Assembly (NCBI GenBank): GCA_029204225.1
Contig: CM055100.1
Span: 6,313,165-6,377,164 of the forward strand
Source: Diphasiastrum complanatum
Taxonomy: Eukaryota; Streptophyta; Lycopodiopsida; Lycopodiales; Lycopodiaceae
DNA: 64,000 nt
Direction: 5' to 3'
The translations under genes and the position numbers were made by a program. The notes beneath the pieces were generated by a model. The model did not search any database. It was not told where the DNA came from and worked only from the letters and a program-made list of their open reading frames with translations. Of the stretch, positions 1 through 12,746 are shown piece by piece. Positions within the stretch are counted from its first letter, which is position 1; the number at the start of each line of letters is the position of its first letter.

Positions 1-1044
1 GATAATCTATAGATCATTTGCCATTGACTAGATTTGAATTTGTTTCATGAGAGATAATTAATCTAGGCTGAGTTCAAGTCCTATTAAGGTTAAAAACAGG
101 TCTTGACAGTACACCAAGAAGGAAGAAAGAGATTAAGTCATTCTTTTGTCCAAAAATAGCCAAAAAAGAGTCTACTATCTTTGAATACTTTTTGGAAAGT
201 ATTAGTAGACATGAGGTGACTTGTTTCTTACCTTTAAGATTCATGGTGTTTATTACTTTGTATGACAAGACAATGAAATGGGATGCTTTGAAATCTACAT
301 TTGTTGTTGATAAAGCAATTTCATTCGATAGCTATTTTTGTAATAGTTAGAATAGAGTCATAAAAGATGAAACATCATTTTCTTTGGAAATCTTTGTGTC
401 CACATGCTTTGTGCATGATCATGCCAATGTAAGGACCAAAGATTATCATATTTCAATGATAGGAATAATGGTAGTGTTTTGCTCTTCAAGTAGAGATTGT
501 AGAATCTACTTGTTTACAACCAAAGATTTTGTCAATGGTGAAAATGTGATCTTTCAAGAGTGGAAGATTTGTAAACTTGAAGAAGCACCTTTGGATCAAC
601 ACCTTATTCAATTCATTGATTTTTTGGAGTCAAGTCAAGTGGAGGAGTAAGCTCAAGACCCAAGGACTCCAAGAAGAACCTTGAGTATCAAGATGGAGCC
701 TTCAAGGCTCAATCATATGGATCAAGCAAGGCAAGTTGTCTTTGGCAACATTATTTATGCACTTAAAATTTTAATTGATGTATCTTCAAGTGCACAAAAT
801 GCCTTGGAATCCATGGCTTGGCATGATGTATAGTTTTTGAAGTGTGCTACATGTATATAGACACATTTATGGAACATCTTGTAAGGGATTCTCTAAGAGG
901 TGGTGAAAGATCCTTCATGGACATCATTCTCTATTGGAGTCTCAAAAGTTCCTTGTTTGTAGCTGGATTTTTTAGACACTTCTAAAAGCTCTCATTCATC
1001 TATTAAGAGAGTTGTAAATAGATCAAACTAAATTTGAGGAGGAG
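1..1044 (+). pseudogene. Decayed Ty1/copia internal region (3' part), internally deleted
   Basis: Bases 1-170 match, in reverse complement, the 5' leader of the minus-strand copia at about 28.52-28.70 kb, so they come from just downstream of a primer-binding site. From about 384 the translation resembles the C-terminal part of a copia integrase and the linker to RT. It has a CFVH word, a VIFQEW word (compare DVIFDE in intact copies), then after a stop at 648 a PRTPRR...MEPSRL stretch like TPRRSSRAKVEPSRLTY in E3. Around 900 a GERSFMDI-like word marks the late RT region. Most of gag, protease and RT is missing. A polypurine tract (gaggaggag) at 1036-1044 abuts the LTR. What is seen is a scrap with several stops; the family assignment is firm, the exact breakpoints are not. 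Confidence 0.75.
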
Positions 1045-1746
1045 TGTGAAGAATTGCCAAAAATTGGCAAATCTAGCTTGATCAAAGACCATGTAGAACA
1101 TTGTAAATATTGTGTATAATTGGGTTCCACACATGTAAGGCCAAGATGACACGTGTCAACCCACTCCTAATGTAGGTTAGGTCAAGTCAAATGAGTTGGT
1201 CATGTCTATTTGGTGGTCATCCCTACTTTATAGGACCTAAATCCTAGATTTAAGGTGAAAATTTGACCAACTAGCTATCTACCAAGCATGACTCTAGGAA
1301 ATAGACTACGGTTTCATTTTAGGTCAAGGAGAGTGATTTAACTTCCTTATTACATGCTGGAAATCCACCTAACTTCAAGAAGGAAGTCGAATTTGCTATG
1401 TATTCCCTCTCTCCATAGTGAGAAGATAGAAAATTTTTGGAGCTCATTGGCAATCTCAAGCTAGTTCACTATGTACATTGAGTTTTTGTGATCCAAATGA
1501 AACCAAATCAATTTCTACTTGTTTCTCAGGTTGAAGGCCGTACTACAGTCTGTAGTACACATGTGTGGGCTCGGATTTCAATTTTTATCAATGCTTTTGA
1601 TTGTTAATGCTTGTTGTTTGTCAAATTGCCAATCTAGATCAACTTTTTTGTGTCTAGTTTTTTGATAGATTGTTAAGCAAGCATCCAATCACTCTTGTGG
1701 ATCTTTTGTAGATCCATTTATGGTCCTAAAGTATAGTACTTTCACA
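1045..1746 (+). repeat. 3' LTR of the leftmost copia element
   Basis: Begins TGTGAAGAATTGCC straight after a polypurine tract and ends ...ACTTTCACA, so it has TG...CA ends and is 702 bp. It matches the 5' LTR at 28960-29659 in reverse complement along its length. It contains a GGCCGTACTACAGTC / CACATGTGTG module related to that of the other copia LTRs here. Confidence 0.88.
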
Positions 1747-3150
1747 GCTAGTTGATACACTCTATTGGGTGGATGACATACCAGATTATGATTTAGAAGT
1801 TGAAGATGAGGATCCCGAGTCTGGATTTGAAGGCAGAGTAAGAAATAGCCCACCCATGGATAGGACCAAAGGTGATGAAATCTATGATATGGCCGAAAGA
1901 ATAATCCAAGCTACATGTACAAATCCCTCATTTTTGCCATATATAAGTCAGAATCACATACATCAGTCGAGAGACCTAAGCTCTTTAGCCCCCAATTTTA
2001 TACATCACGATAGACCTAAGGTAGAAAGTGAATACCCAAATAACCAGATTGATGTTGGTAGGCAATATGATGGAAATCCTCCCTTATCCTTGATTTTACC
2101 TATGGGATAAGGGAAAATAAGGAGTTTTATGTTTTTATTTTCATTTGTTCATTTTTCTGCTTTGCTAATCTTGTTGTTTGGTGAATTTCTTCCTGTCTAT
2201 ATGTTATGAAAAAAGAAAAAAAAAATTATTGTTGTTTTATGCACTAACACTTGTTGAAGTGCAGGAATCAGAGATCCAAAAGTCAAGAGCATTTGCACCA
2301 TATCACATTAGACACAATATGTTTGAAACATTTGTTGCAAGCTTGAGTGAATGCATCCATATCCATGCACTCTGCATATACTTTGAGTTGCATAGGGCAT
2401 TGTGCATTGTTGTAGCGGGCATACGAGTGATTGATGTAGAAGGATATGGGAGGGTTAGAGAGGAAAAATTAGGAAATGGAAACATTGCAGCGGGGAGGGG
2501 AGTGACTCCTTTGCCCAATGAATAAGGCACTGGAACAAGAATTGGTTGGGTGATGCTTGATGGCTAGATCAGCGGATCTATAACCTTTTGTGAGGTCCGA
2601 CATCTTTCCTCCCTATACTTGATTGGATTTGGTTAGTAGGCAAGCTCAAATAGAGCTAGATATCCTCTAGCTCATTATTCAGATTCCATGCATAGATCTC
2701 GTTCATAGTGGACATCAATCAGTGGATCACACAATTTAGATTTAATCAAAAGATCCCAACAACTTACACTTGAGATTTTCATGTAGATCCATTATGATGA
2801 AGTGTGTTATTTGAGAGACACAATGGTATTACGAGTGCAACTCTAGTCTTCAATATGTGTTAAATTTTTGGATGAGTAGTGTACAATCTATTCTTCATAT
2901 ATCTCCTAATGATTCAGATCAGAAATAGAGATTACATATTAAAGTCTTCATAAGTCTAGATCTGAAATCGCATCTCATTGAAATTGGTAGATTTGTGATG
3001 CATGTACACACATCAATCACACAATATTAGATATAGTACTGGTGACCTGCATCCATGTCATCGCACCAATAACACTGAGAAGTACATTTGCATATCCCTC
3101 CATGCATGGGTCTAAAAAATGGGCATTGGGTGTAAAAGCATTTGCCATAT
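1747..3150. other. Unassigned sequence, one 113-codon open frame
   Basis: There is no recognisable gene. An open frame at 1769-2110 (+) encodes an acidic 113-residue peptide starting MDDIPDYDLEVEDEDPESGF with no motif I recognise. It may be a fragment of a decayed transposon ORF. The rest (2111-3150) is AT-rich with short frames on both strands and no family signature. Confidence 0.35.
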
Positions 3151-3151
3151 A

Positions 3152-3405
3152 GGTCACAGGTGGGTTTTAATGCAGGTATGAAGACACCAGCTTATTTGAA
3201 GATGTTGCAGTGAAGACCAAACAGCTGTAGATGGATCCTAAGGGCTCAACCAATTAATGGCCTTTGGGAAAAGAGTGATCATAGGTCATGGTGGGTCTTA
3301 ATGCAGGTATGAAGACACCAACTTATTTGAAGATGTTCTAGTGAAGACCAAATAGCTGTAGATGGATCCTAAGGGCTCAACCAATGGCTTTTGGGAAGAG
3401 AGCGA
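3152..3405. repeat. Tandem duplication, unit about 130 bp, two copies
   Basis: The block beginning ggtcacaggtgggttttaat at 3152 recurs at 3282 as ggtcatggtgggtcttaatg. Both continue through AATGCAGGTATGAAGACACC and a shared AGCTGTAGATGGATCCTAAG stretch, with a few substitutions and one small indel. Confidence 0.8.
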
Positions 3406-3409
3406 TTAA

Positions 3410-4160
3410 AGACACCATACAAGATCCTTGTGGTTAGCATCACCCAACAAGGGTGCTGAGCCCACAATAGTTGACTCACCACCAAGAGCATTCTGAGTTC
3501 GTTTGTGTGGGGACCACACTCCCCAATGAAGTCGCCAATATTAGCCGATATTTTTTGCACGAAAATTCGGGCTATTTTTAGAGTGATTTTCACAATTTCG
3601 TAAAACTCGACATGTAAAACTCGACTATTAATGATAAAATCGACAGACAGTTGCCTATAGATAGGGGTCCCAGCCCGCCCAAAATGTGGCTAGAGCAAAT
3701 TTTAAGACCTTAGAAATGGCCATAGAATAGGTTATGACCTTAGAATTGGCCCGATTATACTTGCCGGCACTGCCAAGCGAATTTTCCAATGTACTCTGCT
3801 ACTTTTTATTAATACAAAAAATTGCCTACTGTGTTTTCAGGGAACCGGTTGCCTTAAAGAAACTCCAAATCATGAGTGCTTACAAGTAACGATACATGGA
3901 AAAATGGCAAAGAGAAAAATCTACACACACCAAATGGTCAAAAATTATGGGACAGGGTGTAACAAAAAAATAGGCAAGTTTCAGTGCAAGTCAAAGCGGC
4001 ACCTCGACAAACAAATCACCTCAACGACTTGACAATGGGCCATGGACATGCAAAAGAAAAATGCAAAGAAGAGGCCAAATCCACTTGTTGAGTAATCAAG
4101 AAAAGTATTTACCATTTACACCACCAACAAGTGCAAAAGAAGAAAGTGGCTCACACATGT
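3410..4160. other. Unassigned intergenic-like sequence
   Basis: No coding sequence or known repeat signature is evident. A 74-codon minus-strand frame (3593-3369) has no recognisable motif and is not called. Confidence 0.4.
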
Positions 4161-4590
4161 GGACTCAAAAAGGGCCTCTTCCTTGCCTAAACAGGTTTGT
4201 TAATCATAATTAGTTTAGTGTTAATCAATCCTACGTGGCACTTTTACCTTGGGTTGCCACATAGGGTGAGCAAGAGTTAAGGGCTAAATATAGGTCTAAT
4301 CATCCATAGACTTTTGTAGGTACTTTCTAAGGCAAGACTAGCATATTCATTGCCTTGGTTCCAATAGGACAACAACTAGGGGGCTCTAGGTGGGACATAG
4401 ACTTGCAGGCCTCATTTAATGCCCAAGTACATTTCAAATTTGAAAATAGTCTATGAATTTTAATCACCCCACTTTTGTATCCCCCTTCACATTCAAACTA
4501 AGACTACCTCACTTTCATTAGTCTTTCACATACCAAAAAAATTATTTTTTTCAGATGGATATTATTTTTTTCAAAATTGGCCTTCAGGAT

Positions 4591-5455
4591 TGATAAATTT
4601 TATAGTTTTTAGGACAATAATGATTGCACTTTACAATCATAGAGAGTTATTGGTTGCTTAATCAATGAATCTATCAAGTTCTACGCATTAGATCTTGATC
4701 TAGATTCACTACACTTGGATTTAAGTAAGAGCAATGGATCAACACATCATTTTTTAGTGAGAGCGGCTTCACACGTGTGGAGTACTACTGTCCACTGTAC
4801 GACCTGCACCTGAAACAACAAATACAATGATACTAGATAGCAATCATACATAAAAATCACAAGACAAATGACTAGAAATCTCACAAAAGTGTAGAGTACA
4901 AAAGTCTCATCAATCTTCTTAGCAAAATGATGATCCTTTTATGGATCAAGGACATCCATGAGTCTGGAACAGTCCAGCAGGCCTTCCCACGTGTAAAGAG
5001 TGCCACATCACTCAGATTTATCCATTTGATCCATCCTTGATCCTTATCCAATAGTTGACCTTCTAGAATATGACTAAAATCCAAAAAGCTAGTCTCCTAG
5101 AATATAAGAATATTTCCTACAAAATATGATCTAAGGAAAATGGTCAACTCTTATCTTCTAGTACTATATACACACGTGTGAACATCCACTTGCCATGTGG
5201 GAGCATTTACTCATGCACATGCAAGGAAAAGCTAATTTGTAGGTGACTAGTCAACTTGACCAAAAACTAGTCATTTCATGTTCACACTAACTAGAATGAT
5301 ACAAAATCAATTTGGATATATACAAACATGAAAAATACATCCTTTCACATGTGGGAACAGGCTCCACACGTGTGAAATCAGATCATCAACATATTCTAAT
5401 GTTTGATCAATATTTACATGAACCAATGTCAAGTGAGAAGTGACAATTTTCAACA
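4591..5455 (-). repeat. E1 3' LTR
   Basis: TGATAAATTTT...TTTTCAACA on the + strand, 865 bp. Contains three exact CACACGTGTG palindromes (4770-4779, 5171-5180, 5365-5374). The purine-rich tract on the minus strand (agaagtgaggag) abuts it at 5456-5467. Confidence 0.93.
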
Positions 5456-5465
5456 CTCCTCACTT

Positions 5466-8400
5466 CTAACTTGGCAAATCTAGTGTACATCTATCTACAA
5501 TTCCAAGAGCATATCTTAACTTAAAAAATGGATCTTTGGACAATGGTTTGGTTAAGATATCAGCTATGCATTCGGATGATGGTACATGATGTAGTTGCAC
5601 TTCCTTGGATTGTACCTTCTCCCTCACAAAGTGCTGAGCTATCTCAATATGCTTTGTTCTAGCATGGAAGATAGGATTTGAAGCAATTTGTTGAGAAGCT
5701 TGATTGTCACAAAATATGTAAGGGATCTCCTCGGCCTCTAGCACATGTAGTTCCATCAAGAGTCTTCTTAGCCATAGGAGCTCTTTGGTTGTTGAAGTCA
5801 ATGCCTTGTACTCGGCTTCACAAGAAGATAGTGAGATTGTATCTTGCTTTTTGGAAAGCCAAGATATCACTCCTCCACAAAGAAATGTTGCAAATGCACT
5901 AATGGACTTCCTATCCATCTTGTCACCTGCAAAATCTGAATCCGAGTAGGCTCTCAAGTGCAAGTTAGATCCTTCATAAAGTATGCCAAAAAATCTAGTA
6001 CTAGAAACATATCTAAGTACTCTCTTGGCACTTTTCCAATGATGAACTAAAGGAGCTTGCATACTTTGACTCAACTTGCTTACACAAAAACTTAAGTTAG
6101 GTCTAGTGATGGTTAAATAGATTAGAGAGCCTAAAGGATGCTTCATCACCTTCATTAGTTGCTTTCACATCATGCTCCATAGGGGTGTCAATCCCCTTAC
6201 AATCTTTCATACCAAATCTTTCAAGAATGGAAGTAGCATACTTAGATTGACTTATGAAAGTACAATTGCTACTTCTAGACACTTCTATCCCAAGTATAAA
6301 CTTTAGGAAGCCTAGATCTACCATCTTGAACTCACTAGATAAGTCAACTTTTACTTTGCCTATGCCATCATCATCATTTCCTGTCAGAATGATGTCATCA
6401 ACATAAAGAACCAAAATGATGATCTTTCCTTCATTACATTTGAATAAAGAAGGTTCATAAGCACTTAGTACAAAGCCAAGGGAATAGAGAAAATCATGCA
6501 ACCTAGAGTACCAAGCTCTAAATGCTTGCTTCAAGCCATATAGGCTCTTCCTTAAGTAGCACACCTTTTGCTCCTCACCAACCTTAATGAAGCCCTCGGG
6601 TTGCATCATGTAGATTTCCTCTTCTAAGTAGCCATTCAAAAAGGCATTTGTCACATCCATTTGGTAGAGATCCCATTTGAACAAAGTAGCAATGCAAATG
6701 ATTAATCTAATAGTTACAAGCTTAGGTAAAGGTGCAAATGTTTCTTCATAATCCAATCCTTTTATTTGAAGAAATCCCTTAGCAACAAGCCTAGCTTTGT
6801 ACTAATAGATCCGTCTTGATTGTACTTAATTCTATAAATCCACTTACATACAAGTGGTTTCTTTCCTCTTGGAAGATTTACAAGATTCCAAGTATGATTC
6901 TCTTCTAATGCATCATACTCTACTTGCATTGCATCTCTCCAAACTTTAGATTTACATGCTTCTTCAAAAGATGATGGTTCTTCAAGCAATGTAGCTAAAA
7001 AAGAGTAAGAGGTAGAAGAGGTAGAGCCTTCCTTTTGCTTTCCCTTGTCCACATAGGTAAGCCTTGAGGGCTCAGCCTTGCTCCTTGATGATCTTCTCGG
7101 CCCCTTTTGACTCGGATCCAAATCTCCATCCTCGGGTTTGTCATGATCCTCCTCGAGTTTGTCAAGATCCTCCTCGGATTTGTCAAGATCTGCAATGCAC
7201 AATGGGTTAGATCCATTTGACAAGTTCTTAGCAAATTGTGACTCCTCAAAAAGTACATCCTTGCTTACCTTTACTTTCTTGGATGTAGGATCATATATCC
7301 TATATCCCTTGCTATTTTCTCCATAGCCAACAAAGATTCCTTTGAAGGAGGTAGCATCTTCTTTCCTTCTAGTCTCCAAAGGAATGTGTACATAACAAGT
7401 ACATCCAAAGATCTTAAAATCTTTTACATTGGGTTTCTTATCAGACAAGGCTTGATAAGGTGAGATCCCATCTATAATACTACTAGGAAGTCTATTACAC
7501 AAATAATTAGCACATGTTATGGCTTCTCCCCAAAATGAAATGGGAAGTGATGCATCAAGCCTCAAGGACTTTGCACACTCACATAGACTCCTGTTTTTTC
7601 TCTCAGCCACCCCATTTTGTTGAGGGGTGTAGGAACAAGTGTATTGTAGCTGAATGCCATTGATCTCACAAAAGTCTTTCATTTTATTGGAGGTGTACTC
7701 TCCTCCATTATCACATCTTAGTGCTTTGATAGAAGTACTAAGTTGTTTCTCTACTAGAGACTTGAACTTAATGAAAGCTTCATAAACAAGACTTTTCTTT
7801 GATAGTAACTCAATTCATGTGAATCTAGTACAATCATCTATAAAAGCTACATACATCAAGGCACCTCCATTACTTGCATGTGAAAAACTATGTACATCAG
7901 AATGTATGAGATCCAAGGGAGAGAGAGAGCTTGATGAAGATCTCTTGTAAGAAGACTTGTGTGACCTTGCAAGGCCACATGCCTCACACATTTCTCCACA
8001 CTTCTTGAAAGCTCTTGGTAGGCCGAGAGCTAGTTCCTTGATTGCCATTGACTCCATAGATTGAAGATTAGGTTGGCCTAATCTCTTATGCCAAAGCTCC
8101 ACTTGAGTTAGCTCCTCCCTAGCCAAGTTCACACTTTCACTTGCAACATTAGCATCCAACTTGAAAAGTCTACCTTGCTTAATGCCACTAGCTATGCACT
8201 TATCATTTTTCAAGATGGAACAAACTCCATTCTTGAAATGTACATCTAGTCCATTGTCCATTAATTGTCCTACACTAAGCAAGTTTTTTGAAATCGTAGG
8301 AACATACAAAACATTATCTAGATCTATCCTCTTAGATGTGCCTAAGCAAAGAGGTATAGATTCTATCTTGCATGCTTGATCACTAGCAGTGTATATTGAC

Positions 8401-9401
8401 TTCTTAGAGTCATTACAAGATAGAAGAGTAGAAAAATAATGCTTGTTAAAGGACATGTGGGAACTAGCCCCACTATCTATCCACCATGTGTCTTGACTTG
8501 AAGTTGGTGTAGATGCAACCATTAAGGATGTGTTGAATCCATCCTCATCTTCTTCCTCTTGAGCAATGTTCCCTTGATATCCTTTGGCTTGTTGATTCTT
8601 CTTCAAGTAGCATTCTGAGGCAAAGTGTCCTTTCTTTCCACAAAAGAAACACTTTAGTTTTGCCTTGTTCTTCACTTTGCCTTTGGAGGTAGGTCCTCCA
8701 TTCTTCATCTCGGCCTCCTTGCCTTGATTTTTCTTGAATGGATTTTGCTTCTTCTTGCCTTTAGATGTAAAGTTAGTTTTCTCCTATCCTCCATTAAGTG
8801 ACATGTTATCCATTCTTGTCTTGAGGTGTAGAAGCCTACTCTCCTCAGCCACAAGAATATTGTGCAACTTTTCAATGGATGGAAGAGAGTCTTGAATGGC
8901 AAATGATTGGACTAAGTTGGTAAACTCATCACCTAGACCATTCAAGATGATTTGTACTAGTTCTTGATCTTGGATCTTCTCTCCTATTGCACTTAACTCC
9001 TTGTTAAGAGATTTGATCCTAAGGACATACTCTTGTCCACTCTCTCCACTTCCTTTCATGCTTTGGAAAACTTCATTTCTTAGCATGAGGATTCTTGAAG
9101 TATTGTTGGATTCATAAATGCCCTTTAATGAATCCCAAGCCTCTTTGGATGAGGTACAAGAAGACACCTATTTCAAGAGGTCATTGCATACATTTAACTT
9201 TATGCAACGTAGAGCTAATCTTGCTCTCTTCTTGTATTTGGCTTGTTCTTGGGGAGTTTGGGGCTCTTCCTCTACTCCTTGAACTATGTCATCTAGATCT
9301 CGGATCACTAGGAGTGATTCCATTCTCACTTTCCAAATGGAATAATTTGTGGAAGTGAGTCTCTCACTTGATTCCATCAAATATCCACCCATGGATGACA
9401 T
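5466..9401 (-). pseudogene. E1 copia Gag-Pol polyprotein, inactivated
   Basis: Starts at the ATG ending at 9401 (MSSMGGYLMESSERL), the same start as E2. Order on the minus strand: gag capsid region, CCHC knuckle (CFFCGKKGHFASEC near 8650), protease DSGASSH (near 8485), integrase with QQNGVAERKNR (near 7615), RT with QMDVTNAFLNG (near 6660) and YVDDII (near 6400), RNase H with DSDFAGD. Breaks against E2: GAG-to-TAG at about 9169 and again at about 8788, TGG-to-TGA at about 7817, a 4-bp loss near 6802 and a 29-bp loss near 6131 that both shift frame. The enzyme set is that of plant copia; no functional product is expected. Confidence 0.95.
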
Positions 9402-9982
9402 TTTAGAATGAATGCTCTTTTAAAAATCACAAAGATTTTTGAATTTTAAAAGATCTATGAAAAAGCCTAAAGCTTACTAGATTGCCTATAGTCTTGTCTC
9501 TATCAAACTAGCACACAAGCTTGAATGATACTCAAAGATCTTACAAAAAATTCCTAGCTTTCACTCTCACAAAAAAATTGCTTCACACTTTTCTTAGAGA
9601 TTTCACTTCAACTAAGGATCTGAACAAATCAGCCTCTAAGATCTGATCTTAGACTCTAAAAAGAAATGCTTCAATGATCCAAAACACTATTTGGTCATAG
9701 ACATTAGCTAGAATGAATCTAGATCAATACTATGCTTCAAAAAGCACCAAAAATGAACTAGTATTGTGATTTTGGGACCAACAAACATAAAGTAACCTGA
9801 ATTGAAAGTTGATGTACGGTTTCACACGTGTGAAAAGTACATACACAGCCTCCAAGTCGTTTTGATCCAAATGATTACAAGCTATCACTCTAGAAGAATC
9901 CGCCCTCACTAGTATTGGCCAAAAACAAATTTTGCCAATGATCTTTACAAGATTTATGATTCAATGATCACTCTCTTACTTA

Positions 9983-9994
9983 GCTCTGATACCA
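9983..9994 (-). other. E1 primer-binding site
   Basis: Minus strand TGGTATCAGAGC directly after the 5' LTR, complementary to the 3' part of plant initiator tRNA-Met. This primes minus-strand DNA synthesis in copia elements. Confidence 0.92.
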
Positions 9995-10855
9995 TGATAA
10001 ATTTTACAATTTTTAGGACAATAATGATTGTACTTTACAATCATAGAGAGTTATTGGTTTCTTAATCAATGAATCTATCAAGTTCTACACATTAGATCTT
10101 GATCTAGATTCACTACACTTGCATTTAAACAAGAGCAATGGATCAACACATCATTTTTTAGTGAGAGCGGCCTCACACGTGTGGAGTACTGTCCATTGTA
10201 CGGCCTGCACCTGAAACAACAAGTACAATGATACTAGATAGCAATCATACATAAAAATCACAAGACAAATGACTAGAAATCTCACAAAAGTGTAGAGTAC
10301 AAAAGTCTCATCAATCTTCTTAGCAAAATGATGATCCTTTTATGGATCAAGTACATCCATGAGTCTGGTACAGTCCAGCAGGCCTTCCCACGTGTAAAGA
10401 GTTCCACATCACTCAGATCTATCCATTTGATCCATCCTTGATCCTTATCCAATATTGACCTTCTAGAATATGACTAAAATCCAAAAAGCTAGTCTCCTAA
10501 AATATAGAAATATTCCCTACAAAATAGGATCTAAGGAAAATGGTCAACTCTTATCTTCTAGTACTCCATACACACGTGTGAACATCCACTTGCCATGTGG
10601 GAGCATTTACTCATGCACATGCAAGGAAAAGCTAATTTGTAGGTGACTAGTCAAGTTGACTAAAAACTAGTCATTTCATGTTCACACTAACTAGAATGAT
10701 ACAAAATCAATTTGGATATATACAAACATGAAAAATACATCCTTTCACACGTGTGAACAGGCTCCACACGTGTGAAATCAAATCATCAACATATTCTAAT
10801 GTTTGATCAATATTTACATGAACCAATGTCAAGTGAGAAGTGACAATTTTCAACA
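9995..10855 (-). repeat. E1 5' LTR
   Basis: 861 bp, TG...CA ends. It differs from the 3' LTR at many positions and is at some sites closer to the 3' LTR of E2 (see findings). A CACACGTGTG palindrome also lies just downstream in the leader at 9823-9832. Confidence 0.93.
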
Positions 10856-11252
10856 GATATATTTTCATTTCACCTGGATTCAGTTTGTTTGACCTCAGAA
10901 CCTGAAAAAAGGTGTTTATAAGTCAATTTGTTTTTATTAGTTTACAAACAAAAATATATCCCAAAAGCCAATTTTTCGTTTTTTTTGGCCCGAAATCACA
11001 ATTTTTGGCCGTTTCACTTCATTAGAAGGCTGAAAAGCGTTTCAGATCCCAAAAAAGAAAAGAATTTCTTTTTTTCAAAATCACGGTAAGTGCGATGTTT
11101 GAAGTGAAACGGCCAAAAATCGCTATTGCGGGCCAAAAAAAATGAAAAATTGGCCTCCGAGATATATTTTTGTTTGTAAACTAATAAAAATAAGGCATGT
11201 AAATCCTGAAGGTGCCCTTAGACTGAAGGTATGTAAATCCTGAAGGTATCTC
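10856..11252. repeat. Inverted copy of the roughly 370-bp palindromic unit
   Basis: Carries the same words as 24634-25440 in reverse orientation (acctcagaacctg..., ttataagtcaatttg, gtttacaaacaaaaatatat) and an imperfect hairpin around ggccgtttcacttcatta / gaagtgaaacggcc (about 11005-11120). It continues the left arm of the inverted-repeat element across the E1 insertion and ends at the E3 target site ATCTC. Confidence 0.75.
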
Positions 11253-11935
11253 TGTTAAAAATTCACAATTCTAGCTTGACTAGTTTTGGTCATATGACTT
11301 GTAAATAGTTAGATGGTCATGATGTGGCTTGTCACACGTGCCAAATAGCATAGGATTCCATTCATAGGGATGTTCTCAAGTAGACCTAAGTGTTAGAACC
11401 TTTGGAATGAGTCCAAATTATGCTTAGATACAAGGGAGAAAAAATAGGAGCTATTTTTGATAATTTTTGCATTGTTGAGGGATCTCCAAGATTCCAACCC
11501 TAACTTGGTAGGGATGAAAGATCCACCAAAATTAGCATTAGGGATAGGTTTAGGGCTACTCATACCTGCCCAAAACCGTGATGGATCATGTATATATAGG
11601 TGATGATATCTCACCAAAATCTAATCAAGCAATTTCATGTTTTTTCTCTCATAATGGTGCAATTGCTCTCTATGTTCATAATTGTTTGAGTACTTGTGAT
11701 TACTAATGATTATAGGATTGAATGTAGGTCTGGTGTACAGTACTCAGACTGTGGGAGGCCGTACTTTCACACGTGTGAAGCCTTCTTCAAGGATTTGGGC
11801 CATTTAGTGAGGTTCAAGCATAGATTTTTGATGGATTTTGATGGTTCAACTTGTGCTAATCTTATGAAATCATAATCTATTGTTTCCCTCATCATTTAAA
11901 GTGTTTTAGGATCCTTATTTGCTGTAATTTTTACA
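11253..11935 (+). repeat. E3 5' LTR
   Basis: TGTTAAAAATTCACAATTC...ATTTTTACA, 683 bp, TG...CA. Contains CACACGTGTG at 11768-11777 preceded by GGCCGTACTTT and a GTACAGTACTC word. Confidence 0.96.
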
Positions 11936-11948
11936 TGGTATCAGAGCC
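11936..11948 (+). other. E3 primer-binding site
   Basis: TGGTATCAGAGCC begins immediately after the LTR; complementary to initiator tRNA-Met. The leader from here to the gag start at 12747 is about 0.8 kb and holds no gene. Confidence 0.94.
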
Positions 11949-12746
11949 TAAAGGCTGAAATGAGCTAAATCCTTGGTTTTCATTCAATTTGATCACAATT
12001 TTTTATCTAAATCTTGTGTAGATTGGATCTTAGCATCTAGTATTGATTCTAGAACTCAAAGTGAGTCAAATACATTGGAGATTGGTGTTGTGTGACTTCA
12101 TTTGCAGGTGTTTAGGTGTCTAAAACCAGAGGCAAAGTTGAATTCAATTCACATTACCAAGATAGCAAGTTTTGCTTGCTCCAAGCATTGATTTCTAAGC
12201 GAGTTTTGGAGGTGATTTCATAGGGGAGGCTTTCTAGCATTCAATGAGAGGGAAGATCAGAGTTTTGGGGACCCTTCAAGGCTGTTCTAAGGTGTAGTAG
12301 GCACCTCCTAAAGTGATTTAGGTTCAGTCCAACCATTGCTTGACTTATGCACCAAATTAGATCAATTTTTCATCAATTTTGATCATTTTTTGCTTGTGAT
12401 TGGATAGTAGATTGTGTTGCATCCTCATTAAGTTCCATTTAGATCTTTTACAAGTGATTTTGGAAGTATATTAGGTTGCTCAAATTCACTCTTGATCAGA
12501 TCATTTGGAAGCTTGAATGTTCTTTATAGAAAGAGGGGCAATTCTACTAGTATTGTCTACTTCAATCAAGCAAGTGCATTGTTTCTAGTATTCTATGATT
12601 TGATTTTGTTAGAGATCATTATTAGATCTTTATAGGAAGTCTATTACTGATCTTTTCAGGTCCCTAAGAAGTGGGATAAGGTAGACCTTCAATCAAATCA
12701 ATAGAAGTAACCTTCATTTGTGTCAAGTCCTTGATTAGGAGACTAG

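Larger units (their letters stand above)
4591..10855 (-). mobile_element. Ty1/copia retrotransposon E1 (dead)
   Basis: Complete element in minus orientation: 3' LTR 4591-5455, polypurine tract, gag-pol remnants, primer-binding site 9983-9994, 5' LTR 9995-10855. It is nested in the left arm of the inverted-repeat element, because flanking text reads through as caggat / gatatattttc. A clean 5-bp target duplication is not visible (left aggat, right gatat), perhaps after a 2-bp loss. It is closely related to E2 throughout. Its coding region carries at least three nonsense changes and two frameshifting deletions. Confidence 0.95.

Noticed and set aside
2178-2530. Overlapping frames on both strands (115 and 75 codons)
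   Set aside because: No motif, no codon bias evident, no start context that decides; left unassigned.
5678-5902. Plus-strand open frame over the E1 RNase H region
   Set aside because: Antisense shadow of the copia polyprotein; no motif of its own.
4586-10860. A 5-bp target duplication for E1
   Set aside because: Left flank aggat and right flank gatat do not match; only GAT is shared. Continuity with the inverted-repeat arm supports the insertion, but a duplication is not claimed.
11393-11617. 74-codon minus-strand frame, repeated at 23307-23531
   Set aside because: Lies wholly inside the two E3 LTRs, so it is duplicated by the LTRs and not a gene.
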